Of a stretch of 64,000 nucleotides of DNA, positions 17,328-26,700 are shown piece by piece. The stretch is from Streptomyces eurocidicus (GTDB taxonomy: Bacteria; Actinomycetota; Actinomycetes; Streptomycetales; Streptomycetaceae), in contig NZ_LGUI01000002.1 of assembly GCF_002891295.1 (NCBI RefSeq), positions 930,001 to 994,000 on the forward strand. The letters run 5' to 3'. Position 1 is the stretch's first letter, and each line of letters opens with the position of its first letter. Position numbers and translations under genes: made by a program. Below the pieces are notes generated by a model. The model searched no databases. It was not told the DNA's origin and saw only the letters and a program-made list of their open reading frames with translations.

Positions 17328-18061
17328 CCCCCACGCCCTCCCGCCCCCGCGTCCCGGCCGCCCCCGGCGGGGGTGGGCGGCTGCGCGCCGTCGGCCGCTA
17401 TCTGCTCCCCGACCGGCCCTCCCGGCGCCTGACCCAGCTGCTGCTGGGCCTGGTCCTGTACGGGGTGAGCGACGCGATGGTGATCCTCTCCGGCCTCGGC
17501 GTGGAGCCGTGGGACGCCCTGAGCCAGGGCCTGACCCGTACTGTGGGCCTGAGCATCGGGATCTGGACCAACCTCATCGGCGCCGCCGTGCTGCTGCTGT
17601 GGATCCCCCTGCGGCTGCGCCCCGGCCTGGGCACGGTGTGCAACGTCCTGCTGGTGGGCACGTCCATGGACGCCGTGCTGACCTGGGCGAGCACCCCCGA
17701 CTCCCTGTGGGCGCGGTGGGCGTTGCTGCTGGGCGGCGTCCTCCTCAACGGAGTGGCGACCGGCGCCTACATCGGCGCGAATCTCGGCCCCGGCCCGCGT
17801 GACGGGCTGATGACCGGATGGGCTGCCCGGGGCCACTCCATCCGCGGGGTGCGCTGGGTCATCGAGCTGACGGTCCTGGTCATCGGCTTCGCCCTGGGCG
17901 CCACGCTGGGCGTGGGCACGGTGATCTACGCGCTGGCCATCGGCCCGCTGGCGCAGGTGTTCATCCCGATGCTGGAGGTGAAGTCCCCGCCGGCCGTATC
18001 CGGTGCCGGCGCCGGTACCCCGGCCAAGCCCACCGCCTCCGGGTCGGGGGTGGTCCAGTAA
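17324..18061 (+). CDS. YczE/YitT-like integral membrane protein, possible exporter
   Basis: A 245-aa protein with about five or six hydrophobic helices, beginning at QLLLGLVLYGVSDAMVILSGLG, with GVEPWDALSQGL between the first two. That WDALSQG-type motif, and the later YIGANLGPGPRDGLMTG, are typical of the YczE membrane-protein family, whose members often sit in biosynthetic clusters. ATG 17324 overlaps the MetX stop as ATGA. As last gene of the operon it may export the product or give self-resistance; no transport activity can be proven from sequence. Confidence 0.75.
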   Translation: MTPTPSRPRVPAAPGGGGRLRAVGRYLLPDRPSRRLTQLLLGLVLYGVSDAMVILSGLGVEPWDALSQGLTRTVGLSIGIWTNLIGAAVLLLWIPLRLRPGLGTVCNVLLVGTSMDAVLTWASTPDSLWARWALLLGGVLLNGVATGAYIGANLGPGPRDGLMTGWAARGHSIRGVRWVIELTVLVIGFALGATLGVGTVIYALAIGPLAQVFIPMLEVKSPPAVSGAGAGTPAKPTASGSGVVQ

Positions 18062-18191
18062 TCCCTTCCCTCGGAACCGCGGTGAGGGGCGGTGCGGACG
18101 CGGGTGACATGTGCGCGCTGCCCCGCTGAAGCCGGGGACAACGCGGGCACCGGACACCGACGCCCGGCCGGGCCGAGGCCTTCGGTGGTCG

Positions 18192-18434
18192 TCAGCTGCC
18201 GATGGTGGCGAGTGCCGGGCGGAAGGAGAAGAGGGCGCCGCCGACAGGCTGTGGAACCGTCCATGTGTAGCCGTTGAGCCTGCTCCACCAGACCTGATCC
18301 TGGCCAGATCCCTTCCACGCCTGGAAGGTGCTGCCGTCGCTGACGCTGAACCTCCCGCGCGCGGAACCCCCCGACGCGTGGGCGCCCGGCGTGACGAGTC
18401 CCTGTACCCCGGCCGCCGCGCCCAGGCGCAGCAC
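18192..18434 (-). CDS. Short secreted-type protein with one sialidase-like propeller repeat, possibly a remnant
   Basis: An 80-aa frame from GTG 18434, in a segment with a twin-arginine-like start (RRR-V-LRLGAAAG just around the start) and an Ala/Gly-rich signal-like region. It is followed by FSVSDGSTFQAWKGSGQDQVWWSRLNG and YTWTVPQPVGG, one blade of the F/W-rich repeats seen in lectin-like propellers such as the C-terminal part of the protein at 30095-32125. Propellers need several blades, so this is probably the truncated end of a larger gene. Upstream, another frame continues without recognisable repeats. Confidence 0.4.
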   Translation of the reverse strand: MLRLGAAAGVQGLVTPGAHASGGSARGRFSVSDGSTFQAWKGSGQDQVWWSRLNGYTWTVPQPVGGALFSFRPALATIGS

Positions 18435-19031
18435 CCGGCGGCGGCCGGGTAACGCGTGTGTCTCCGGCTCTCTTATCGTGCCCCCTCAGCTCATGAACCC
18501 CGTCGACCCGCGCCCATACGGACGCGGGCACGCCGACTATGCCGAGAGATCCCGGAGGAAAGCCGGCCTCCGGCCGACTCGGCCACACGGGTGAGAGGGC
18601 CGTCCGTGCCTTTCGGGCGAGGCCGGATCAGCCCGCGGCAGCGGATGCCTCGCCCGTCGGCGGCCGGACCGACCGCTCCCGCCCCGCTCGGCCGGGTCAC
18701 GGGAAAATCACCAGGTGCGGCGCTCCCCGGCCTCCGCACCGGGCGGTCGCGCGACCACCCTGGACGGGACCGCATGACGGCCGGACGCACGCGGCGACGC
18801 CATGGAAGCGGCGGCGATGCGCGCGCCGCCGCGCGGCCTCAACGGCCTCGTACCTGTTCCGCTTCCTGACGACCGACCGCCGCGCCGCCGCGTGTTCGGC
18901 GGGAAGTCGCGCTTGGGCACGTGCTCGCTTTGCGCCGGTTGCGGGGCTTCGGCCGGAAGCGGGGTCACGACAGAGGGCCGGGCCGGTGGGTCGTCTGCGC
19001 CGCCTCGCCCCGGGTCGGCGGGTTGTCCCAG
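18435..19031. other. Intergenic region without a supportable gene
   Basis: About 600 bases between the short propeller fragment and the exporter. Frames are open but Arg/Pro/Gly-rich and without domain patterns; no promoter, terminator or repeat stands out. Confidence 0.5.
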
Positions 19032-20546
19032 TCAAGGCCGCTTGCCAGGGGCCCATAGGGCCACGAGAACCGCTCCCGCCATGGTGATGGCGGCGAGTAC
19101 GACCGACGCCTGGGTGATGCCGTGGATGAGAGCCGCCTTGGTGAAGTCGACGAGCGGCTGGGCGGACGGGCCGACGCGGTGGGCGAACTCCTGGGTGGCT
19201 GCGAGAGAATCCGACACGGGACCGCGCTCCTGCCTGGTGAGTCCTGGCAGAAGGGGCTTGATGCGGGACATGTAGCCGGCGGCGAGTACGCTGCCCGCCA
19301 CTGCCACGCCGAACGCGGCACCGACTTCCCGCGCGGCGTCGTTGACGGCGGCGGCGACCCCCTGCTTCTCGAGGGGGGTGTCGGCGACAATCGCCGCGGT
19401 CGTCGGTGCCATGCACAATCCCAGGCCGACACTCATCACCAGCAGTGGCCACAGCACGGTGAGGTAGTCGCTGTGGATGCCCTGGAGTCCGATCCCGAAC
19501 AGACCCGCGGCGAGGATGGCCAGCCCGGCGACTGTCACCAGGCGCATGCCGAACCGGTCGGTGAGCCGAGGCGACACGAGCGAGATCACAATCATCGGAC
19601 CGCCCAGCGGCGTGATGGCGAACGCCGAAACCAGCGGGGCGTAACCGAGGACGAGCTGCAAGTGCTGGACGAGCAACAGAAACGCGCCGAACATCGCCGC
19701 GAAGGTGACCGTGATGGCGAACGTCGCGCTGCCGAAACCGCGTCGGGCCAGCAGCCGGACATCGAGCAGTGGCTGCCGCAGTCGCAGTTCGACTGCGGAA
19801 AAGCCCGCCATCGCCGCGATACCGCCGCCGAACGAGCCGATGACCACAGGATTCAGCCAGCCGCGGATCGGCACTTCGGTGGCGCCATAAACGATCAAAC
19901 CGATACCGGCCACCACCAAAGCCGACCCGATGGGATCCAACGCGGGTCGCCGCTCTGCCCGCGACTCCGGGATGGTGAAGGCCAGACCGAGCAGCACCGC
20001 ACCTGCCGCCGCCATGCCGATGAAAACCGACAGCCATGACCAGTATTTGAGGAGCAGGCCGGCTCCGACCATTCCCGCCGCCCCGCCCACCGCGACGGAA
20101 GCGGCCCAGATCCCGACAGCCCGGCCCCTCAGCGACGGCGGGAAGTCCGCCGTCAGAAGCGACAGGGTCGAGGGCATGACCAGCGCGGCACCGGCACCGG
20201 CCACCGCCCGGCTGGCGATCAGGGTGACGGGATCGTGCACCAGCAACGGGAACGCCGTGGCCAGGACGAACACCAGTAGTCCGACGATCAGTGTGCCGCG
20301 GCGGCCGTAGCGGTCGCCGAGCGCGCCCGCAGGCAGCACCAGGCAGGCCAGCGTCAGCGTGTAGCCGTCGACGACCCAGGTCAGCTGTACCTCGTCGGCA
20401 CCGGTGTCGGCAGCGATGCTCGGCAGCACGGTGTACAAGGAGGCCAACGACCCCATCACCAACGTCACAGCCGTGCAAGCCACCACCAGCGTCCACCGTT
20501 GCGACAGCCGCGCCTTCATGTCGTCGGGAAGTTGGGTCGAATCCAT
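19032..20546 (-). CDS. DHA2-family MFS drug exporter
   Basis: A 504-aa, 14-helix exporter. The DHA2 pattern is clear: VMGSLASLYTVLPSIAADTGADEVQLTWVVDGYTL in the first helices, GALGDRYGRRGTLI loop, AGAGAALVMPSTLSLL (motif C region) and AAVNDAAREVGAAFGVAVAGSV (helix 14 region). ATG 20546 follows GGAGG; the longer open frame upstream has no ribosome-binding site. It is the last gene of the minus-strand PKS operon, so it probably exports that product and protects the host. Confidence 0.9.
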   Translation of the reverse strand: MDSTQLPDDMKARLSQRWTLVVACTAVTLVMGSLASLYTVLPSIAADTGADEVQLTWVVDGYTLTLACLVLPAGALGDRYGRRGTLIVGLLVFVLATAFPLLVHDPVTLIASRAVAGAGAALVMPSTLSLLTADFPPSLRGRAVGIWAASVAVGGAAGMVGAGLLLKYWSWLSVFIGMAAAGAVLLGLAFTIPESRAERRPALDPIGSALVVAGIGLIVYGATEVPIRGWLNPVVIGSFGGGIAAMAGFSAVELRLRQPLLDVRLLARRGFGSATFAITVTFAAMFGAFLLLVQHLQLVLGYAPLVSAFAITPLGGPMIVISLVSPRLTDRFGMRLVTVAGLAILAAGLFGIGLQGIHSDYLTVLWPLLVMSVGLGLCMAPTTAAIVADTPLEKQGVAAAVNDAAREVGAAFGVAVAGSVLAAGYMSRIKPLLPGLTRQERGPVSDSLAATQEFAHRVGPSAQPLVDFTKAALIHGITQASVVLAAITMAGAVLVALWAPGKRP

Positions 20547-20604
20547 GGAAGCCTCCGGACAGGAATGCTTGCTCGGGATCAGGGCGTGCGTGGGGTGATG
20601 GGCA

Positions 20605-21357
20605 TCACCGCGAGAGAGCCGGTTCCCGGGATCGGTACAGGAGTGCACCCCCGATCGCCATGATCCAGAACAGGACCGCGCCGTAGGTGAACATGGCGCT
20701 GCCGAACGACGAAGGGGAGAACAGACCACTGGTGATGAACAGCATGGAGATGCTGTTCCAGCCGATCGTGACCGTGGCCGCGATCACCGCACCCCAATGC
20801 GTCAGGCGGATCGGGAGAACGGGGTCAGCGCGGTTGGCGAACATCAGCGCAATGAACGCCAGTCCGAGCGACATGGAGGTGACGGTGGCGAACGCGTTGG
20901 TCAGGAGCCAGAGGGTCTCGACTGTGCCGAGTTCCCATGGGTCGGCGCCGTAGCCGGGGTAGCCGCGACCCAGCTGACCGATGACCAGGAAGGTCACGCC
21001 GGTGATGATCCCGGACCCCATCGACGCGGCGGCGAAGCCGGTCAGCGTCAGGCCCGGCAGCGTCAGTCGGCCGGCCCGTTGCAGGTACACGGTGGCGAAC
21101 ACGAGCAGGATGAATGTGGTTGCCGCGATCTGGACGAACCACAGCCATGCCTGCCATTCCGCGCAGTAGTTCTTCAGGGCGTAGTCGAGTTGCTCTCGGC
21201 CGCTGCCACCGCTGTCGGGCCACGGAAGTTTCCCGAACGAGCAGGACATGGCGAAGGAGATCAACGGGGTGAACGAGGCGAAGGCCGCCCAACGGAGGTA
21301 CCGGACGTGGTTCGTCTGGAGTCGGGACGGCTGCCGGGGGAGTTTGTCAGTGGACAT
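20605..21357 (-). CDS. Integral membrane protein of unknown function
   Basis: A 250-aa protein with six predicted helices. The first extracytoplasmic loop holds two cysteines (CSFGKLPW and NYCAEWQAW). ATG 21357 follows AAGGAG and overlaps the end of the FAD enzyme gene by 11 bp. It lies between the FAD enzyme and the exporter in the PKS operon. I do not recognise the family; a role in transport, resistance or product cyclisation is possible. Confidence 0.7.
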   Translation of the reverse strand: MSTDKLPRQPSRLQTNHVRYLRWAAFASFTPLISFAMSCSFGKLPWPDSGGSGREQLDYALKNYCAEWQAWLWFVQIAATTFILLVFATVYLQRAGRLTLPGLTLTGFAAASMGSGIITGVTFLVIGQLGRGYPGYGADPWELGTVETLWLLTNAFATVTSMSLGLAFIALMFANRADPVLPIRLTHWGAVIAATVTIGWNSISMLFITSGLFSPSSFGSAMFTYGAVLFWIMAIGGALLYRSREPALSR

Positions 21358-22759
21358 GAGGAGCTCCTTGACAGTTGGTGGAGGGTTCGGGATCCGGTGG
21401 CGGTGCGGTGAGGGACGGTCCTGATGCCCGGGTGCGCAGTGCGCTCAGGGCCACCCGCGGCGCGAGGAGTGTGACGGGCGGGTGGACCATGTTCAGGACG
21501 TTCAGGAACGCGGCCTGGGCGCGGGCGTCGTGGGTGCCCGCGGCGAGGACCCGGTCGAGATAGCGGCCCAGGGCCCGCTGGTGGGGCGAGGGCGGCCCGC
21601 CGGTGGTGTGGGGGAAGCGGAGGTCGGCTGTGGTGGCCAGCAGCCACGGTGTGTCGTGCAGGTGCTTTTGCCTGTGGTGGAAGCGGCGTGTGCTCGCTCC
21701 GGACGCGAGGCAGGAGCGAAGGAGCCGGGCGCTGCGTGCGGCCACGGTCATGCCTTGTGCGTAGACGGGGTTGAAGGCGCAGGCGGCGTCGCCCAGGACC
21801 AGGAGGTTGCCCGGGAAGTGTCGCGCCCGGTCGAGGTGGCGGCGCCGGTTGGCGGTGGAGTGGCTGCGCACCACACCGCTGAGCGGTGTGCCCCCGGCGA
21901 GTGCGTCGGCGATGGCCGGGGTGGCCAGGGTGCGGGCGAAGGGCAGGAAGGCGTCTTCGTGGGAGGGGGGCCGGTCGGTGCCGGCCCCGCTGAGGCTGAC
22001 GATCCACCGGTCGTCCTCGACGGGGGCGAGGACACCGCCCCGGGTGACGGCGGGGCCTGAGGGCAGGGCGTAGAGGGCACGCCAGCCGCGTGGGCCCGCG
22101 GGCAGGCGGTAGAGGCGTGTGGCGTAGCCGATGTGCGCGTCGACGGTCGTCTCGGGCACGGGCGGGCAGCCCAGTCCGGTGAGCCAGTTCGGAAGACGGG
22201 AGCCGCGTCCGGAGGCGTCCACGACGAGGGCGGCGGGGACGGCGGTGCCCTGGCCGGTGTCGAGGTCGTGCACGACGACCGCGCTCACATGGCGTTCGTC
22301 GCCGGTGAGGCTGTGGACCCGGTGGCGTTCCAGCAGCCGTACACGGGGGTTGTCCAGCACGTGTTCACGGATGACGGCTTCGATCAGGGGGCGGCTTGCG
22401 CCCACGACGCGCAGGTTGGAGGGGAAGCGGGTGCCCCATCCGTGGGGGGTGGCGATGGCGAGGTCGGCGCAGACGTCGATGCGCAGGCCACCGCGGCGGC
22501 ACAGCTCGGCGGTGAAGCCCGGCAGGAGCGCTTCGACCGTGCGCAGGCCCTGGGCGAAGAGCGCGTGGACGTGTCCGTCCTGCGGTACGCCGGATCGGCG
22601 GTCAGGGGTGCCGGGGATGCGGTCGCCGTCGAGGAGGGTCACCTGGTGGCGGCGGGCCAGGACATGGGCGGCGAGCAGTCCCGCGATGCCGGCGCCGACG
22701 ACCACCGCGTCGGTGCGGTCGCCGGCGGGGCGGGGCGGGATGGTCCGGGGCGTCGTCAT
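21347..22759 (-). CDS. FAD-dependent oxidoreductase, epoxidase/monooxygenase type
   Basis: A 470-aa flavoprotein. The N-terminal Rossmann motif is VVVGAGIAGLLAAHVLARR with the acidic end at LLDGD (about 20-50). Then comes RSGVPQDGHVHALFAQG, and near the C-terminus GDAACAFNPVYAQGMTVAARSA (second FAD motif). This pattern matches single-component FAD monooxygenases related to polyene epoxidases such as those of polyether pathways, and more distantly halogenases. No Lys/Trp halogenase signature is seen. ATG 22759 overlaps the AveC-like gene stop as ATGA. It likely epoxidises or hydroxylates the PKS chain before cyclisation. Confidence 0.8.
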   Translation of the reverse strand: MTTPRTIPPRPAGDRTDAVVVGAGIAGLLAAHVLARRHQVTLLDGDRIPGTPDRRSGVPQDGHVHALFAQGLRTVEALLPGFTAELCRRGGLRIDVCADLAIATPHGWGTRFPSNLRVVGASRPLIEAVIREHVLDNPRVRLLERHRVHSLTGDERHVSAVVVHDLDTGQGTAVPAALVVDASGRGSRLPNWLTGLGCPPVPETTVDAHIGYATRLYRLPAGPRGWRALYALPSGPAVTRGGVLAPVEDDRWIVSLSGAGTDRPPSHEDAFLPFARTLATPAIADALAGGTPLSGVVRSHSTANRRRHLDRARHFPGNLLVLGDAACAFNPVYAQGMTVAARSARLLRSCLASGASTRRFHHRQKHLHDTPWLLATTADLRFPHTTGGPPSPHQRALGRYLDRVLAAGTHDARAQAAFLNVLNMVHPPVTLLAPRVALSALRTRASGPSLTAPPPDPEPSTNCQGAPHVH

Positions 22760-23721
22760 CCCGGCCAGATCCAGCCCGGGGTGTCGGCGGGGACCGCTCC
22801 GGTGCCCAGTAGGGGGACCGCGCCGACCAGTGCGGTGTAGACGAGCATGACCACGTTGGCGAGGCCGATGCCGGCGAGGATCCGCAGCGTCGACCGGGCC
22901 CGGGGGGCGAGGTGTTCGGAGCCGCGGAAGATGTGCACGGTGGTCCCCCGGCGCTGGGAGATCCACACCATGAACGTCTCGGGTGAGCACAGCAGACACG
23001 CGCCGAGGACGATGTTGATCAGGGGCATCTGGTACCAGTGGCCACCGAACAGCGACAGTTCGTGGAGGGCGCGGGGGTAGGCGTAGGCCCCCGTCAGCGG
23101 GACGAAGAATCCCTCGACGACGATGTCCGAGACCACGCCGGTCAGGAAGAACACCGGCAGCATGCGGCGCACGCTCCAGTGGGGGAAGCGTCTGGTGACG
23201 TGGTTCAGGCAGACCAGCTGCATTCCCACCCACAGGACGATCAGCGGGAACATGAACATCTGCGCGGCGAAGAACGTCTCGATGTGCAGCTCAGGCCGGG
23301 GGGTGTGCCAGCCGGGGAGGTACGGGCCCCAGCTGACGACGTTGAGGGCGTAGCGGTTGGCGATCGGGGAGGGCTCGACATAGGCCATGACGGGGCTGAG
23401 CCACCAGGTGAACAGGTTGCCCCACACGATGGTGGCCCAGAAAGTGACGGAACCCTGGCGGCGGCACTGGAACCACATGTAGACGCTCAGCCCCACGACG
23501 CCGACGATCATCAGCCACTGTTCGGTCCAGGTGATCACCATGCGCGTGGTGCTGATGGAGTAGTCGCGACGGGCCGCGTGGATGTTCCCCGCGGCGAACC
23601 ACTGGCCGAGCACGACCGCTTGGGCGATGAGGGAGGCGACCCCCGTCCCCGCCCATGCCCAGACCGGCGAACGACGCGGGAGCGGGGGGTCGGGAAGGCT
23701 TCCTGACGCATAAGTCGGCAC
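22756..23721 (-). CDS. AveC-like spirocyclase-family membrane protein
   Basis: A 321-aa protein with about seven hydrophobic helices. Conserved-looking loops are SPVMAYVEPSPIANRYALN, WGPYLPGWHTPRPE and FFVPLTGAYAYPRALHELSLFGGHWYQMP. This fits the AveC family; AveC catalyses spiroketal formation and dehydration in avermectin synthesis. GTG 23721 follows AGGAGG. It is cotranscribed with a PKS and an FAD epoxidase-like enzyme, so it may cyclise the oxidised chain. The same C-terminal segment (RGT-x-V-x-(I/L)-F-x-G, then LLAGIGLAN-like) recurs at the end of the pseudogene at 47457. The family call is from memory of its pattern; the reaction is inferred. Confidence 0.72.
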   Translation of the reverse strand: MPTYASGSLPDPPLPRRSPVWAWAGTGVASLIAQAVVLGQWFAAGNIHAARRDYSISTTRMVITWTEQWLMIVGVVGLSVYMWFQCRRQGSVTFWATIVWGNLFTWWLSPVMAYVEPSPIANRYALNVVSWGPYLPGWHTPRPELHIETFFAAQMFMFPLIVLWVGMQLVCLNHVTRRFPHWSVRRMLPVFFLTGVVSDIVVEGFFVPLTGAYAYPRALHELSLFGGHWYQMPLINIVLGACLLCSPETFMVWISQRRGTTVHIFRGSEHLAPRARSTLRILAGIGLANVVMLVYTALVGAVPLLGTGAVPADTPGWIWPG

Positions 23722-26700
23722 GGCCGGCCTCCTCTTCTTCCGGGAAGAAGCCGAGGTGTTCCAGCAGCCACTGGCTCAGGCCGGCCGCGCTGGGTTTGAC
23801 CCAGATGACACCGGGCTTCATCTCGGTGCGCAGTGCTCGTTGCAGGCGTTGCTGGAGTTGCACTGCGCCGAGGGAGTCCAGGCCGAGCATGACCATGCTG
23901 GTGTGTGCGCCGATGTGGCGGGTGGTGCCGCCGAGGAGTTCGCGGACGAGGTCGATGATGAAGTTCTGGAGGAGTTCCCGGCGCTCGCCGGGGCCGGTCG
24001 CGGCGAGCAGCGCTTCGCGTACGGCGACGGTGTCGTCGGGGGGCTCCTCGCCGGCCAGTAGCGGGGCCAGCAGTGTGCCGGCGCGTACGGCCGGGTAGGG
24101 GGCGGTCCACCGGCCGATGTCGAGGGGGGAGTAGGCGACCTGGTGGTAGCCGGCGTCCAGGATGCGTTCCAGGGCGTCGATCCCGTCGGCGGGAGTGATG
24201 GTGAGGAAGCCGCGTTCCGCGAGGTGCTGCCCCCGGCCCACTTCGCTCCAGGCGCCCCAGTGGACGGCGGTGGCCGGCAGGCCGTGTTCCTGCCGCCGGG
24301 CGACCAGGCCGTCGAGGTAGGCGTTGGCGGCGGCGTAGGCGCCCTGGCCGGGGGATCCGATGAGGGAGGCCATGGAGGAGTAGACGGCGAAGAAGTCCAG
24401 GTCCATGCCGAGGGTGGCGCGGTGCAGGGTCCAGGCGCCTTCGGCTTTGCCGCGCCAGACCCGGTTCAGGAGCGGGTCGTCGAGGTTGGCGAGTGTGGCG
24501 TCTTCGACGACTCCGGCCGCGTGCAGGACGCCGTGCAGCCGTCGGCCGTCCTGGACGGCTGCGGCGACGGCCTGTGCGGTCACGGTGGGATCGGCGATGT
24601 CGCCGGTCACCACGGTGAGGCCGGTCCCCGTCTCGCGCAGGGCTGTCAGCCGGGCCTGTGCCGCCGGGGTGGGTGCGCCGCGGCCGCACAGGACGATTCG
24701 TCCGGCGCCGCGGCGGGCGAGCCATTCGACGGTGAGCAGGCCGAGGCCGCCGAAGGCGCCGGTGACGAGGTAGGACCCTCCTGTGCGTACGGGTGACCGG
24801 GGTGTGGCGGCGGGCGGGGTACCGGCGTCAGGGGGGCCGGTGCACACCTGGCTCAGGGTCCGGGCGTCGCCGTCCAGAGAGATCTCGCTGATCGGTCGGC
24901 TGGTGTCCAGGAGTTCGGCGACGACCCGGGCGTGTGTGGTTCCGGGTGTGAACTGCAGGAACGAGGCGGTCAGTTCGGGGTGTTCGTAGGCGGCTACGCG
25001 CAGCAGGCCGCGCAGGGCCGCCGAGGGAAGGGGGGAGCCGTCGGTGGGGGCGACCACCCACAGGCGGGGCGGGCGTTCGGCCCGGGCCAGGGCCCGCAGA
25101 AGGGCGACGACACGGGAGACCAGCCGGCGGGCCGCGTCGGCGGAGTCGTCCTCCGGCTTCTCCTCGCCGATGGTGAGGGCGACGGCCGTGCAGGTGAGCG
25201 GGGGAGAGCCGGCGGAGAGGGCCTCGGCCATCGGCAGCAGGCGGCAGGCGGCAGAGTGCTCCTTGAGCTCCGAGGCGAGGTCCCGGGACCAGGTGCCGTC
25301 TGCCGCCGTGAGCACTGTCCAGGTGCTGTCGGTGGCGCGCGTCCGTTCCCGCGGTGCGGGCGCGGGCACCTGAGCCAGGTGGGAGAGTCGGCTGGTGAAC
25401 CGCTCGGCGGGCGGGGTCACGTTGGCCACGCGCAGGCCGCGGAACTCGGCGGTGACCCTTCCGTCCGCTGTGACCAGGCGGGCGTCGCCGACGCATCCGA
25501 GATCGTCGGCGTGCTCCAGGTGGACGAGGGCCTGCCTGGAGTGCGTGGTGGGCCCGTACACGGCGACTTCCTCGAAGCCGGTGACGACGACCGGTCCGGG
25601 GGTGAGGACGTGGTGGGACAGCCACGCGGCCACCATGGTCTGTACCACCTCGTCGGCGAGGGCCGGATGGAGGCACATCGCCGAGGCGGACACCTGGGCG
25701 CTTTCGTGGATCCTCGGGGAGGAGATCACCCGGTCCTCGCCGGGGTGCACCTGGATGCGTTCGAGGGCGGTGAAGGCCGGCCCGTGGAAGACGTGGTGCT
25801 TGTCGCGGAACGTGCGGTGCAAGGTGGCGGGCTCGTAGTCCTGCCAGCCTTTCGGGCGGCATTCGGCGCCGGTGGCCCGCGCGGGGCGTCTCTGCGGGGT
25901 GGTGGGCCGCACCCTGCCACGGGCGTGGACGACGGTCGTCTCCCCGTGCCCGGAGACGATCTCGACGTGCGCGGTCCTGCCGTCACGGGTCAGCCGGGTG
26001 GTGACCACCGGCTCCGGATCCAGCAGCACTGGGCGCAGCACGGCGATGTCCGTGGCCGACACGTGGTCGGTCGTGAAGACCTGGGCTCCGGCGGCCAGCA
26101 TCATCTCCACCATCGCGGTGCCCGGCAGGACCGGGACGTCGGCGACCGCGTGGTCGGCGAGCCAGGGGATCAGACGGGGGCCGAGCCGGGTCTGCCACAG
26201 GTGCCGCCCGTCGTTGTCGGGGTCTGCCGTGTGCCCGCCCAGGAGGGCGTGCTGGGTCGCCCCGGGCAGCTCGGGGGCGACCAGCCGGTAGGGGGCCTGG
26301 TCTCCGCCGTGGCGGGTGCGGTGCCATTGCGTGACCGGTACGTCGGCGAGCCGTCCGTTGCCGTAGTGCCGGCCGAAGCCGATGCCGTCGTATCCGGCCG
26401 CGTACAGGGCGGCGAGGTGGGCGAGGAACGCTTCCTGGTCGTCCGTTTCCTGTCGCAGGGTGCCCACCGCGACGGCGTCGGACACGCCGTCGTGCCGCGC
26501 TGTGTCCAGGATCGGTCGTACGGCGAGCGGGTGCGCGGTGCATTCGACGAACACCCGGTGACCTGCGGTCAGGGCAGCTGACACGGCGGCGTGGAACCGG
26601 ACCGGGTCGCGCTGGTTGCGTACCCAGTAGGCGCCGTCCAGGTCGCCGGGGCGCAGCGGGTCGGCCGAGACGGTGGAGTAGAAGGGGATCCGCGGTGTGG

